Below are positions 12,701 through 20,600 of a stretch of DNA of 64,000 nt, one piece after another. The DNA is from a virus: positions 164,973 through 228,972 of IMG/VR virus record IMGVR_UViG_3300032293_002041; one strand, 5' to 3'. The stretch's first letter is position 1. Each line of letters opens with the position of its first letter. Position numbers and translations under genes: made by a program. The notes under the pieces are model-generated. The model was not told the origin of the DNA. It made no database searches and saw nothing but the letters and a program-made list of their open reading frames with translations.

Positions 12701-15700
12701 TGTTTCCATTATAGTATGTTCTATTGTTTTGTTGTCTATTGTATGGTACGCAAAGATTTTGATTTACAGTTATAATTGGTAGGGTATAGAATGAAGATGC
12801 TATGCCAGTATCCATAATCCAATCAATACTTCTCGATAATGCTATTATTCCAGATGATGCAGAATAGCTGCTGATGTAGATGTATCTATCTGACCATCCA
12901 GATAATGATGAATATATTCTTTGATTCTGATATAGTGATAATCCTGTACTTGTAGTTAATATACTTTGTCCAGAATATACTGTTCCGTTAAATGATATTC
13001 CTGAAATAACTGAGTCTACTCTTACCGGTTGCTGGACACTACCGAGAGAAGAACATCCCAAAATCATATTCCTTTGTAAATTAAATACTTGTGCAGAGTC
13101 ACAGTCATAAAAAGAATTGTTTCCACTCACTATAGTTGAGTTAAAATTAAATCCATTTGTTGAATAAGATGCTCTGATTGGTTGCTCAAAATAGTCTGGT
13201 TTACTATTTTCTTTTAGGAGATAGTTTTGGTTATCATTAATAGTTATTTGATTTCCGGTAATTGCAAGAATGTCAAATAAGTTATTTTTAGGTTTGCGAT
13301 TACTATTGTTGTTTATACATGAATCGAACTGAACCGGTATTTGATTTAAGATTTTAGCATTTAGTATTTGATATCCATGATTTTTATCTAGGTTCAATAT
13401 CATACTGCCTGTAGATGACAGACCAGAATCTGGGTACCACGATAAATTATTAACCATAAAAGATGAAGTGCCATCGTATCCGCTAAAAAATGTATGAGCA
13501 GTGTCTGTGGGAATGTCTCCTTGATTAGTGCTAGTATAATTTATAAATATACTATCTTCATTAGATTCTATATTAGTATGCTGATCAGGACTAATAATAA
13601 TATCATTACATCCGGCTTCAGTATAAAAAGAAACAATTCCTGTAACGTAATGACCCGTAGATGCTATGTATTGAGAAGTTTCAGAAGAAAATCCTTTAAT
13701 ATATGATTGTGATATAAAAGATGGGCATACACCAGACACATACCCACTTGCAAAATACTGAAATCCACTGGGATAATATTCGTCATTAGTAGGTAAAACG
13801 CCCGTATAGGTTATTAATCCAGATCGTGATGTTCCTTGATATCTTGTATCTAAAAGAATTCGCTTACCAATATTATTTATGGTGATAGCTGTATAAGTTA
13901 TTATTCCAGATAGTGATTCTCCTTGATATCTTGTGTCTAAAAGAATTCGCTTCCCAATATTATTTACAGTAATAGTCGTATTAATTCCAGTCCCAGTAAA
14001 GGGGATATCAAATATAAGAGAATTCTCTCCAGTATTAACAACCCTAGCCTCGTCATTCCATTCAGAAAGAGAAGATATAAATCTAACACCGGAGATATAT
14101 TGTAGATCTGGGGGTGTTATACCAGAAATGACATACGATCCACTGCTTACATATCCGGTAATCTCTACTACAGATTCTAAAATTCCAGTAACTGAAGCTA
14201 ATGATAGACCGCTAGTTGTCGATAATGGCATTCCGACAATGAGAGTATTGAGGTCGCCAAGTACTGAAGTACACTCACTTATTATATTACTATTATTAAT
14301 CAGTACTCCGCTAAATTTATTTGAAGCAGAATCCTGGTTTCCGCTAAAAACTATTCTATCAAATGTGATAAAATTCTGACCAGTATTAGCGACTCTCGAT
14401 TGATTATTCCATTCAGAAAGAGAAGACACAAACCTAATACCGGAAATATATTGTAGGTCTGGAAATGTCATACTAGCAACACAAAGACGATTTGATCCAC
14501 TACTTGTATATCCATTGATTTCTACTAGAGAATTTAAAATTCCCGTAATCGTAGCTGATGATAAACCGTTCGTTGCAGACAAAGACATTCCCGTATAGAT
14601 AGTATCTAGCCTACCCAGCAAGGTGGTTGTAGGATAGTACAGACTAAATGAAGCACATTCACTTATTATATTGCTATTATTAATTAACACTCCACTGAAA
14701 CTATTAGACGCAGTTTCAAATCTGAGATGAGGTGAATAGCCACCAGCCGTATCAAATTTTCCTATAACCGATCCTGATGGCATATTTTCTGATATAGTGA
14801 CTGCAGATAGGTTAAGATTTGTTATTTTTAATGGACTATCGTCATCAATTGACTGGATACTATAATTAAAAATATTTAAACCAGATTCATTAATATGTAT
14901 ATCAAAAATATCATATGCTGCTAGGACACTGTTATAAAAAACATTCACTTTTAGAGACAAAACACCAGTATCTGATAGAGACGGAGTTCCGCTAAATATT
15001 CTCTGTCCACCATTAAAACTAAGCCACGATGGTAATCCAGAATTATTGCTTAAACATCCAGAATAAGACTTGGATCCGGCAAAAGTTTCGTCACTGAAAG
15101 TCCCTGTGGGAACCATAAAGACCCAGGGTTCATCAACTGTCAAATATTGATCATCTATAGGGTTCATTAAAAATGGACTTTCATCCACATTTAATATTCC
15201 AATCGTAAATCGTTTTTCTAAAAATTGTGAAGACCTGTCGGTTGTTCTGACTCTAACGGTATAAGCAGACTTTGCTTCAAAATTAAACGATTCTCTAGCA
15301 ACTAAATAGTCTCCACTAATAGCGAAAGAAGCATTATCAGCATCTCCATAGCCGCAAACCAAAGAATATGAGAATGGTGTAGAAGGGAGTGTTATATTTT
15401 CTAAATATTTATTGTATATACTAAGAGTGCTAGTACCATCTTCGGACGGATATTGAGTATAGATACCATCATATTTTTTGAATCTAGTGGCCGATTTAGC
15501 GTATGTACCATTAAAACTTCTTTTATTATGTAATGTTAGTAGTCCTGAATTCAACGAACCAGGAGCTACCTTAACAGGTGTTCCGCTAAAGTTTTGTGGT
15601 ACTCCAGTAATTTTAAACGCTATTGTGGGTTGACCGCAATATGTTGCTGGATATGCCCCAGATATTCTGGTTAGTGCTTGTTGCCCATAACCATCGATAT

Positions 15701-18700
15701 TCACATATAGTTTTGAGCACGAACTTAGATAATGATCTGTGTATGAGTTGAAAGTTAAAACAGATGGACTATTGACACTAGAAGAATTAAATGTTCCGGT
15801 AAAAGGAACATTGAAAGTAACGCTTCCGCTAGTGAGCGCAACGATGATTCCTGTCTGTTCTGCTATAGTAGGGTATAATGACTCGTATGGTCTAAATCTA
15901 ACTTTCATACCAGTATGTAATATGGTCATCGCATTGAGTGGCATATTATACATATCAGGTGAATTTGTATATAGATATCCTCCAGAAATTATTATAGAGC
16001 CAGAGCTATCTATAAGTGATTTACTATTAGGATCTATGACTATTTCGTCTCCTGTTAGATACCCACTTGCAAAATTTTCACTAACTCTAAAATGATCTTG
16101 ATCAATAATATCTAAAACTGTATATTGTTTTGAGATTGGATTATGAAATAATCCCGATGAAAAAGTTAAGCTAGCTAAACATCCTGTTGTCATGCCGTGA
16201 TTATACGAAGTAACTTTAATTCTATAGTCATTAGAATTTTGTAAGAATGATCCACTAAATACTGGTTTTTCTATAGTAAGTATAGTATTTCCATCATTAG
16301 TTTTTACATAGCTACCAGTAGAGCTAATGAATTCTGGTATATATTTATATATTGAATCAATATTTTGTGCTGACACGCCAAAGGATTTGACTGGAGGAGC
16401 AGTTACTTCTAGGTTTTGAATAATAGTATTATCTGCCAGCTTATAGTGATAATAGTGTCTTCTCTGTTGTGAGTCGTTATATATCTCTTTTTTAGCATGA
16501 TTTTTAAGAGATGAAGTAACATTCACAGTTTGGGCTGGATTAGAAGGGTTTCTGAAAGTTGTATTCTTGATGATTCCACTATCAAAAACTACTAGAGCCG
16601 CACCTGTACCTGCTGCTTTGTTCATTAGAACTTCTAAAGAATAAGCAATTGTTTTATCTTTTGGTAAAATAATACTAGGACTCATATCTGTCCAGCTACC
16701 ATTTGTTTCTGAACTATTGAGACCTAATGCTATAGTTGAATATTGTCCTTGAGTTATAGTTTGTCCGTTATCAAATTCAGCAAAAGCACCAAAGCTTAAT
16801 TGATTTTCACTCCATGTATATCCATAATTACCGGCTGCTATTGATTTATTTTTAAGTGTTTTAGAACCATAGTTTAAGGCAACGCTATTATTACCAGAAA
16901 CAATATTATTTGTTCCCACAGCTAAGCTATTATTATTAAATACTTTATTACTAGTACCAATAGCTGCTGAGCTATTAACTAAAAATGAACCACTATTTGA
17001 TGATCCTATGTGTAAACTAGCATTATTTTCTATAATAATTGCAGTATCATCTGCTTTTTGTCTTATGATAGAATCACTAATTGTTCTACTAGGATCGCTA
17101 GTGCGATTATCAAACCGGGGTATATAGTCAGGTGTCCCATCTAAATTATCAAACTCAACTTTTTCATACGTGAACAATCCTGTCATATTACCAGCATCAG
17201 TGAAATAATCTGAATTACGACCATGCAATAAGTCAACATTAAGATTTTCAACCATCCTACTATTATTTCCAACGTTAATTGGAGCATTTGACTGTCCAGC
17301 GATAGGGGTGATAACTATCTGATCTCGAATTTGAATTCCATTAACAAATGTTTTAACCCCACTAATAACCTGGTTATCAGTTCTGCTAACATAAAGAGTA
17401 TCTGCTTTTCCTCTTAATAATATTACATTAATATCTCCGCTAACATTGTTGCTGATATAAATTGCATTTTGATCACCTCCATCAACATCTCCTATGAAGC
17501 CGTTTTCACCTCCACTAATTTCTCCACCACTACTACTAATATTTGTGATTAGCTTTAATTCTCTATCAGCTGGATAAAATGCTAATATTCCAGTTTTTGG
17601 GATAAATCCACCATACAAAAATGTGAATCCTCTAGGATCACTAGGAAGTATGGATGCTGAATTTGTTCCTATAGTTGGAAGATTATCTCTTATAGTTAAA
17701 TCATCTCCATTAAGATTCACGTCACCATTTACTGTAAATGATCCATTGATAGTATCTCCAGTTGTGCTAACAGGACGATATCCTAAAGAATATACAATAT
17801 CTCCATAGTTCATATTATCGCCAAGAGCGACCATGCCTCTATCATTAACATAAACTTTAGTATAAGTTCCTGGCTCAACTGAAGATGGTACAATATTAAG
17901 ATTTATAAATCCAGTTAGATTTCCTGCATTTGTAAAATATGAACTATTATTACCATCTAATAAATCTGCATCTAAACCTGAATCTTGTCCATCATTACCA
18001 GGATGCCAAGGAGTATATCCAAGAATACTAATAATATCAGATTGAGTTAAATTAGTCCCAGATACTACTCTGCCTTTATCGTCCGTAATGATCTTAGAGT
18101 AAGTGCCTGGTGTTCCGGTAACAGATAATGAGATAGAATTATTCTCAACCAGTATGTCTGATGATCCACCAATATTAAGAACAACTGAACCACTGGGCAG
18201 AGTTAAAGATCCTCCTCCTGTTAATCCTGATCCTGCCACTATATCTATTGTTGTTCCACTTAATAAGATTCTTCCAGTAGCCAATGGAAAAGATGTAATT
18301 TTAAAGCCATCATAGTATAATAATCTATTGCTATTAAAGGTTTGATTATTAGTTCCACCCTTATCTATTGGAACAACTCCGGTAATATTACCGATACTAA
18401 GTTCAACCTTGCGAACAATAGTGTCGTCTACAACTATTTGATTATATTCATTAATAGCAAGTCCACCACCAGCATTAATTCCTAAAGTAACTGTATTATC
18501 TACTAGCTCTCTATATAATCCAGAGCCACTAAAAACGCCAGTAACAGCGTTAGCATTAGAACTATTCAATAAATCTTCGAAAGTATAGTTAGAACTGGAT
18601 AATTTATTTCCATCATAATAAATAATATTTCCGCTACTAAACGAAGTATTATTTGTTCCTCCGCTATTAATAGGTAAAATCTCAAAAGATACTCCGTCTT

Positions 18701-18896
18701 GCCCTGCTGGTCCAGCCGGACCTTGTGCTCCAGTATCTCCCTGCGGACCTTTCTCTATGGAAACTAGATTTAATCTATTGAATCTAGTATCAGATATGAT
18801 TACATTGGTGGTTATAACACTTTCTGGGTCTCTTTCTTGTGTTATGACCAGATATTTTAATGGCTGAATTTCTTCTTCTACTCTTACTATGCTCAT
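6711..18896 (-). CDS. Giant 4061-residue multidomain tail fibre/adhesin
   Basis: This is the largest gene in the window. Residues 1-50 form the anchor domain shared with the 383-residue collagen-like fibre, followed by six collagen triplets (GPQGDTGAQGPAGPAG). Shaft repeats with the DADLLDG pattern follow, then a stretch like the YadA head (about 650-700, repeated SVALNYG/SIAAGNYG units). Cadherin- or He_PIG-like Ig domains are recognisable near 1250 (SGLPSWLSFNGGQRIFSGTP) and near 3180 (SGTLPPGLSYAISFSGGNP). Two internal tandem duplications lie near residues 1400-1630 and 1635-1700. The rest is beta-rich and Ser/Gly/Tyr-rich. It presumably forms a very long fibre or a whisker-like adhesin. 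Its start overlaps the stop of the preceding gene. Confidence 0.8.
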   Translation of the reverse strand: MSIVRVEEEIQPLKYLVITQERDPESVITTNVIISDTRFNRLNLVSIEKGPQGDTGAQGPAGPAGQDGVSFEILPINSGGTNNTSFSSGNIIYYDGNKLSSSNYTFEDLLNSSNANAVTGVFSGSGLYRELVDNTVTLGINAGGGLAINEYNQIVVDDTIVRKVELSIGNITGVVPIDKGGTNNQTFNSNRLLYYDGFKITSFPLATGRILLSGTTIDIVAGSGLTGGGSLTLPSGSVVLNIGGSSDILVENNSISLSVTGTPGTYSKIITDDKGRVVSGTNLTQSDIISILGYTPWHPGNDGQDSGLDADLLDGNNSSYFTNAGNLTGFINLNIVPSSVEPGTYTKVYVNDRGMVALGDNMNYGDIVYSLGYRPVSTTGDTINGSFTVNGDVNLNGDDLTIRDNLPTIGTNSASILPSDPRGFTFLYGGFIPKTGILAFYPADRELKLITNISSSGGEISGGENGFIGDVDGGDQNAIYISNNVSGDINVILLRGKADTLYVSRTDNQVISGVKTFVNGIQIRDQIVITPIAGQSNAPINVGNNSRMVENLNVDLLHGRNSDYFTDAGNMTGLFTYEKVEFDNLDGTPDYIPRFDNRTSDPSRTISDSIIRQKADDTAIIIENNASLHIGSSNSGSFLVNSSAAIGTSNKVFNNNSLAVGTNNIVSGNNSVALNYGSKTLKNKSIAAGNYGYTWSENQLSFGAFAEFDNGQTITQGQYSTIALGLNSSETNGSWTDMSPSIILPKDKTIAYSLEVLMNKAAGTGAALVVFDSGIIKNTTFRNPSNPAQTVNVTSSLKNHAKKEIYNDSQQRRHYYHYKLADNTIIQNLEVTAPPVKSFGVSAQNIDSIYKYIPEFISSTGSYVKTNDGNTILTIEKPVFSGSFLQNSNDYRIKVTSYNHGMTTGCLASLTFSSGLFHNPISKQYTVLDIIDQDHFRVSENFASGYLTGDEIVIDPNSKSLIDSSGSIIISGGYLYTNSPDMYNMPLNAMTILHTGMKVRFRPYESLYPTIAEQTGIIVALTSGSVTFNVPFTGTFNSSSVNSPSVLTFNSYTDHYLSSCSKLYVNIDGYGQQALTRISGAYPATYCGQPTIAFKITGVPQNFSGTPVKVAPGSLNSGLLTLHNKRSFNGTYAKSATRFKKYDGIYTQYPSEDGTSTLSIYNKYLENITLPSTPFSYSLVCGYGDADNASFAISGDYLVARESFNFEAKSAYTVRVRTTDRSSQFLEKRFTIGILNVDESPFLMNPIDDQYLTVDEPWVFMVPTGTFSDETFAGSKSYSGCLSNNSGLPSWLSFNGGQRIFSGTPSLSDTGVLSLKVNVFYNSVLAAYDIFDIHINESGLNIFNYSIQSIDDDSPLKITNLNLSAVTISENMPSGSVIGKFDTAGGYSPHLRFETASNSFSGVLINNSNIISECASFSLYYPTTTLLGRLDTIYTGMSLSATNGLSSATITGILNSLVEINGYTSSGSNRLCVASMTFPDLQYISGIRFVSSLSEWNNQSRVANTGQNFITFDRIVFSGNQDSASNKFSGVLINNSNIISECTSVLGDLNTLIVGMPLSTTSGLSLASVTGILESVVEITGYVSSGSYVISGITPPDLQYISGVRFISSLSEWNDEARVVNTGENSLIFDIPFTGTGINTTITVNNIGKRILLDTRYQGESLSGIITYTAITINNIGKRILLDTRYQGTSRSGLITYTGVLPTNDEYYPSGFQYFASGYVSGVCPSFISQSYIKGFSSETSQYIASTGHYVTGIVSFYTEAGCNDIIISPDQHTNIESNEDSIFINYTSTNQGDIPTDTAHTFFSGYDGTSSFMVNNLSWYPDSGLSSTGSMILNLDKNHGYQILNAKILNQIPVQFDSCINNNSNRKPKNNLFDILAITGNQITINDNQNYLLKENSKPDYFEQPIRASYSTNGFNFNSTIVSGNNSFYDCDSAQVFNLQRNMILGCSSLGSVQQPVRVDSVISGISFNGTVYSGQSILTTSTGLSLYQNQRIYSSLSGWSDRYIYISSYSASSGIIALSRSIDWIMDTGIASSFYTLPIITVNQNLCVPYNRQQNNRTYYNGNIIIINGLSTPKAYLNADDQIKITTFNGSNNFNTNSISQYCQILRINASQTLFSGIAMNGSKNIEPLNQDGNDLYRRNQYRYSDSFGLAWDTELPNVGSLSFIGSCSGFCNIPYFNNIYYHSYGGSTAEWPMDNDGNFVSAPKTGVFTIGVGSSSCQSGTICINIKGFENTDFNNISDIIDRSNIGKTSNITNDNKGYIRPWGTNKKFYFDFSDGAPLLNGSYYITDKIDPYNFTITIPYNAAYFGVSGLVYIIDSDYNLKSNKNPNINNDFIVSNGSINVSGTDNSLFALGINSYNDQSKRWKHLIHLNNSSLPIYSGYTATLHNQINTQLLYLNPNNIEIIGLDYSLDYGQTYSSILESNSLDIPHTFSKPVYLRIQTKNGSEKWSQSLSKSAPRVNIFGIANYSIDNDNIIYNPIDKIWIINIIITDITEILSNRDMIIKVSDETGFDTVSKSINIQFIPQIREALPSYVYANGPDNWSLVYDIKYLPETYTITMSGFPGSSFTIGEDNDLSNDETKIIYGYPGSITGIYYPVLYLKDSVDNILSTSTGEIHILGPSQYAPSYQLNPVGLDDNIYLNIDNSSQSSSFYFYVPAAVNQEETSLTVTLAEAQNYYGVESINYEYSTADRYKVTVALTGNTGYYPNKNIGISIFQPVIDENSVITWTQYTYNKNINLTLYKNFQINTSALTQPLVYDKQEMWSIQFNLVNGILSHRSDIHPTVRLGNLPNIGTYENQPLEYSLNYTYDAINYRWNVEAIGKTDTFGKVTDNIGPKTINIYADDTQSVATRSVNLLFTQTEYLDNIQSTIYSVPNKAYQNTFDIKQADVDTYPSVTIPINLKENTINLSRYYRKYDPNFNLWEYSYSGEPIVDRWDIDIDISNTGTSLSSSQFSTITAKCKGIATDKIQAVGKLSLIELDSFSIGGLPIKITGISYPSYTIVEGSPWDITFKTIFGLENPNFPPTILLSGLPSMCSGYNPSIGLEQQNTCLQYRTWNPIDKSWNFKFKGLPLCGQEGIKPFSILAIDTDTIQDIYLTSDKIGASILYTSLEDNGFSHTPPVIRISGSQQDQNPIQLSPLCNSPINISYIFGPTNRESCAIPTGITGWMVSGTLPPGLSYAISFSGGNPSAPWNNLSSGIITFTGNPTTFANGSLYSQQFGLKVFDARNKSTQRIFTFQDISSANPPSPLNLTVYFDDEKPKYTPIRNMVAGETVSPPQGTRPIDKGNYPNITTYWPPAYSGSLNCTSILPHNQCQTCEFYYSGGNYEELDYKVYLQFSRQLPISNISEGNNLYLEFDYNPTGNKNGFYSLKYSSPNYYVEVPGQTFTTGSGRLVRERKVENVPTYDLQKFNGSLDSNTTKSILGCGSFSNKTSFQILDESGYGLFGRMRPDYSASIPVSGIFSNSDASLTGLNIVQLNNQYTSGISNHIYTVKTYNCWETGYLRISGILLPAPIVELTDPAPASEAPFAYNNQQYYVGSRCAYGNTAEQRDLQDNKRDTTINYRITNLLTNSVYQNSQVGSNQAIAFNHSEAYGTVFSLFLNNNPATFPTYRYNALRYAQNEYFWIHKGGTKNGTITQNSFPPVMIDGIINNKISCLSGVSISGYEGILVGGYIPFNEYPIPVPYYQLPDNSNWTTLSYNPHATGFITKEIENINNPIALSYSHPGNTQPTNQYINISIGANTYGFASGDAVRITFAEDTIPPTSLLLEPVNFSGSFIRIPYNRGGSPAITNSQAYISYRSILLSIDDNTLTIKHKNIPFITGENVDITQGSISTCSNIAPYNYKTIVSSGDSSLLYVSFNGPNSVNYSGSLAVSGITQVNRIWSNQINIAEPTYSKEGYWLFSITGTPTGLYRDYSYKIISVENTGMPVFSGTSLTPKTYSRLYPLYINKPLKINLPQTVIDSGIVNNNGSWSLTFNTDGGLRPIYNNKPEVMINGEICNFNRQLSAPNMLDTYDASTDSWQIVLTNNTNFDWRNEESFELMIFDETGFDIKTINLL
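13799..13990 (-). repeat. Tandem duplication inside the giant fibre gene (about 95-bp unit)
   Basis: Two adjacent units both encode NIGKRILLDTRYQG followed by a variable (S/T)...SG(I/L)ITYTG segment. The DNA copies are nearly identical over the stretch reading cttgatatcttgt(a/g)tctaa, with scattered third-position changes. This indicates a recent in-frame duplication of a beta-strand repeat. Confidence 0.8.
13990..14710 (-). repeat. Duplicated 100-residue module inside the giant fibre gene
   Basis: Two successive modules share the blocks SGVLINNSNIISEC, GMxLSxTxGLSxAxxTGIL, PDLQYISGxRFxSSLSEWN and ARVxNTG. The copies have diverged more than the shorter duplication next to them, and the loop between the blocks differs in length. 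The arrangement suggests a beta-domain duplicated in tandem. Confidence 0.75.
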
Positions 18897-19336
18897 GAGC
18901 TACACGTTCCACAATCATTCTGTACATTGCTATCACAACCAAAAACATCATCCCCTGGCACATTTCTTGAAATTAATCCTATATTTCCTTGAAGAATACG
19001 AAATATTTTTTTACCACCACCAGTATATAAATCATTAGGTTCTTGTAATTCAAAATCATATCTAGCAGATCCGAAGGAGTAGATAGCAGTTTGAGATGCT
19101 GGTATTTTTAGTATGATCTTACCGATCTTAGGATCAATAGTGAACTCATATTCTGCTGTTCTATTATTTGTTGAGAAAGTTCTTATGTTTGGTTGTGGTG
19201 CTTGGTCCTCTATCCATCTTATTCTAGCACACCAATTAGTAATATCTATTGGAATATTTTGATCATCTCTATATTCAAAAGCAATTACAAATGCTGTGCC
19301 TTTTTCTATAGTAAAATTATAGTCAGCTGCTGGCAT
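18893..19336 (-). CDS. Baseplate/fibre-anchor protein, BppU-N-like (copy 1)
   Basis: The 147-residue protein has the pattern FTIEKGTAFVIAFEYRDDQN, then IDITNWCARIRWI and a C-terminal ARYDFELQEPNDLYTGGGKK. This resembles the small beta-sandwich domains at the N-terminus of phage baseplate upper proteins that connect receptor-binding proteins. A clear paralog is encoded at 32425-32832, so the fibre block is bracketed by the two copies. The C-terminal tail is Cys-rich (CDSNVQNDCGTCSS) and unlike the paralog. The role is inferred. Confidence 0.6.
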   Translation of the reverse strand: MPAADYNFTIEKGTAFVIAFEYRDDQNIPIDITNWCARIRWIEDQAPQPNIRTFSTNNRTAEYEFTIDPKIGKIILKIPASQTAIYSFGSARYDFELQEPNDLYTGGGKKIFRILQGNIGLISRNVPGDDVFGCDSNVQNDCGTCSS

Positions 19337-19351
19337 GTTAATAGTCCTTGT

Positions 19352-19867
19352 TTATGAATAGAAAAATCTTGATCGATAGTCGTAATTCTGTATGTATCGT
19401 GGATCAAACTTATTGCCAACAAATGGGCTAAATACCGCCCTAATAGCCGTTGCTTCTTTAACGTCCCAGTGAGAAGTTAGTTCTTCGTATGCTGCACACG
19501 GGCCTTGCTCTATAATCATTTTAAGTCCAGCTAAACTACCGCCAACACTTAAACTAATCGGTCCTAGGGCAGCCCTGATGCCTTCCATAGCAGCTCTGGT
19601 TCTTAAGTTGCTTTGGTCAATAATGCAGGCGGTTTTCAAAGAAACTAGGCTAATGAAGATGCTGTCATCTAGTGTTGTTGGGTCTGGGGTGATTTGTGGG
19701 GTTACTACATTAACAGAATATTTATTATCTAATGATACGTCAAATTGGACATATTTAGCAGATACTGTGATAGCCTGTAGTAGTCTCTCGTCGCTAAAAA
19801 CTGGAGTTTCAGAATAATCGTCAATTAAAGTGCGTACAATAATTGGAATTTCAATAGACCAGCTCAT
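19352..19867 (-). CDS. Putative neck/head-tail connector protein
   Basis: The 171-residue protein begins MSWSIEIPIIVRTLIDDYSE and continues with FSDERLLQAITVSAKYVQFDV, an N-terminal helical pattern seen in phage head-completion and neck adaptor proteins. The middle contains GIRAALGPISLSVGGS. No catalytic motif is visible. It sits in the structural operon with a GTGTAT element upstream at 19906-19911. The connector assignment rests on fold-level resemblance and is weak. Another virion role is possible. Confidence 0.45.
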   Translation of the reverse strand: MSWSIEIPIIVRTLIDDYSETPVFSDERLLQAITVSAKYVQFDVSLDNKYSVNVVTPQITPDPTTLDDSIFISLVSLKTACIIDQSNLRTRAAMEGIRAALGPISLSVGGSLAGLKMIIEQGPCAAYEELTSHWDVKEATAIRAVFSPFVGNKFDPRYIQNYDYRSRFFYS

Positions 19868-19905
19868 AATTTGATCCTTTTATGGGTATTTGTGGCTGTT
19901 CTTTA

Positions 19906-19911
19906 ATACAC
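19906..19911 (-). promoter_or_regulatory. Candidate late promoter element (GTGTAT)
   Basis: The minus strand reads GGGTGTATTAAAGAAC about 40 bases before the ATG of the neck-like protein gene. Confidence 0.4.
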
Positions 19912-19927
19912 CCAACCACCACTTAAA

Positions 19928-20221
19928 TTAGCGAGGAATTACACTATTATTCGGTGGTCTAGAAAACATTAATCCCTGTAAAATTATAGATGGATTATTT
20001 CCAAGAATTTCTAAAACTCTATCCTCTATTTGTTTTTGAGTATAGTCACCAATAACGTCGTATTCTTGATCTTTCCATAAAACTAATGGAGTTAGATATG
20101 GGTCTATATGACACAGCACAGTTTTTTTAGAATTATGATCAACCACAATAAGATCCAGATGATCAATTTCCTGTATCGCCCCGACGTGGTTTGTGATAGT
20201 GATTTTATTAATTAGTTCCAT
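19928..20221 (-). CDS. Hypothetical protein (97 residues)
   Basis: A small soluble protein of mixed charge, beginning MELINKITITNHVGAIQEID, with no Cys pairs, membrane segment or recognisable motif. It has its own upstream GTGTAT element (20245-20250) and a GGAG ribosome site. I do not recognise it. Its place between fibre-associated genes suggests a virion or assembly protein. Confidence 0.55.
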   Translation of the reverse strand: MELINKITITNHVGAIQEIDHLDLIVVDHNSKKTVLCHIDPYLTPLVLWKDQEYDVIGDYTQKQIEDRVLEILGNNPSIILQGLMFSRPPNNSVIPR

Positions 20222-20244
20222 AATAGAGCTCCTTGTGACGATAT

Positions 20245-20250
20245 ATACAC
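20245..20250 (-). promoter_or_regulatory. Candidate late promoter element (GTGTAT)
   Basis: The minus strand reads AAGTGTATATATCGTC about 25 bases before the ATG of the 97-residue protein gene. Confidence 0.4.
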
Positions 20251-20281
20251 TTTGTACAAATAAATAGTGAGAGGTGTTTAA

Positions 20282-20599
20282 TTATATGACTGATGTTTCT
20301 ACCCATAAGCCAGTATTTTCATCCAAAGTGTATCCTTCGCCGGGATAAGGTGGAACAAAAGCGCCCTCTGGAAAATTTATGTCTTCACGGAAAATGTAAC
20401 CTACACCAGCATAATTTTTCCTATATGGTATTTCTCCATTTATATGTACTCCCTTTATAGTATTATATGATGTACGCTTGCAAACTTGATTTCTAATATT
20501 GGAATAGTAAATCTCCCAATCAAAATCTAAAGATTCATTATTTCCAACAATAACTTCTGTTACCACATTATTTTCATCTAAAAAAGCGTAGTGTGCCAT
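20282..20599 (-). CDS. Small conserved phage protein (MAHYAFLDENN family)
   Basis: The start MAHYAFLDENNVVTEVIVGN, the middle block RKNYAGVGYIF and the end FVPPYPGEGYTLDENTGLWV match a small protein common beside tail-fibre genes of T4-type and marine phages. Its biochemical role is not established; it is probably virion-associated. The stop-to-start spacing with the Gly-rich adhesin gene upstream is one base, so they are cotranscribed. Confidence 0.7.
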   Translation of the reverse strand: MAHYAFLDENNVVTEVIVGNNESLDFDWEIYYSNIRNQVCKRTSYNTIKGVHINGEIPYRKNYAGVGYIFREDINFPEGAFVPPYPGEGYTLDENTGLWVETSVI

Positions 20600-20600
20600 A

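Noticed and set aside
13933-14379. 148-codon open frame opposite the giant fibre gene
   Set aside because: It is antisense to a continuous long frame with repeat structure and has no ribosome site or promoter.
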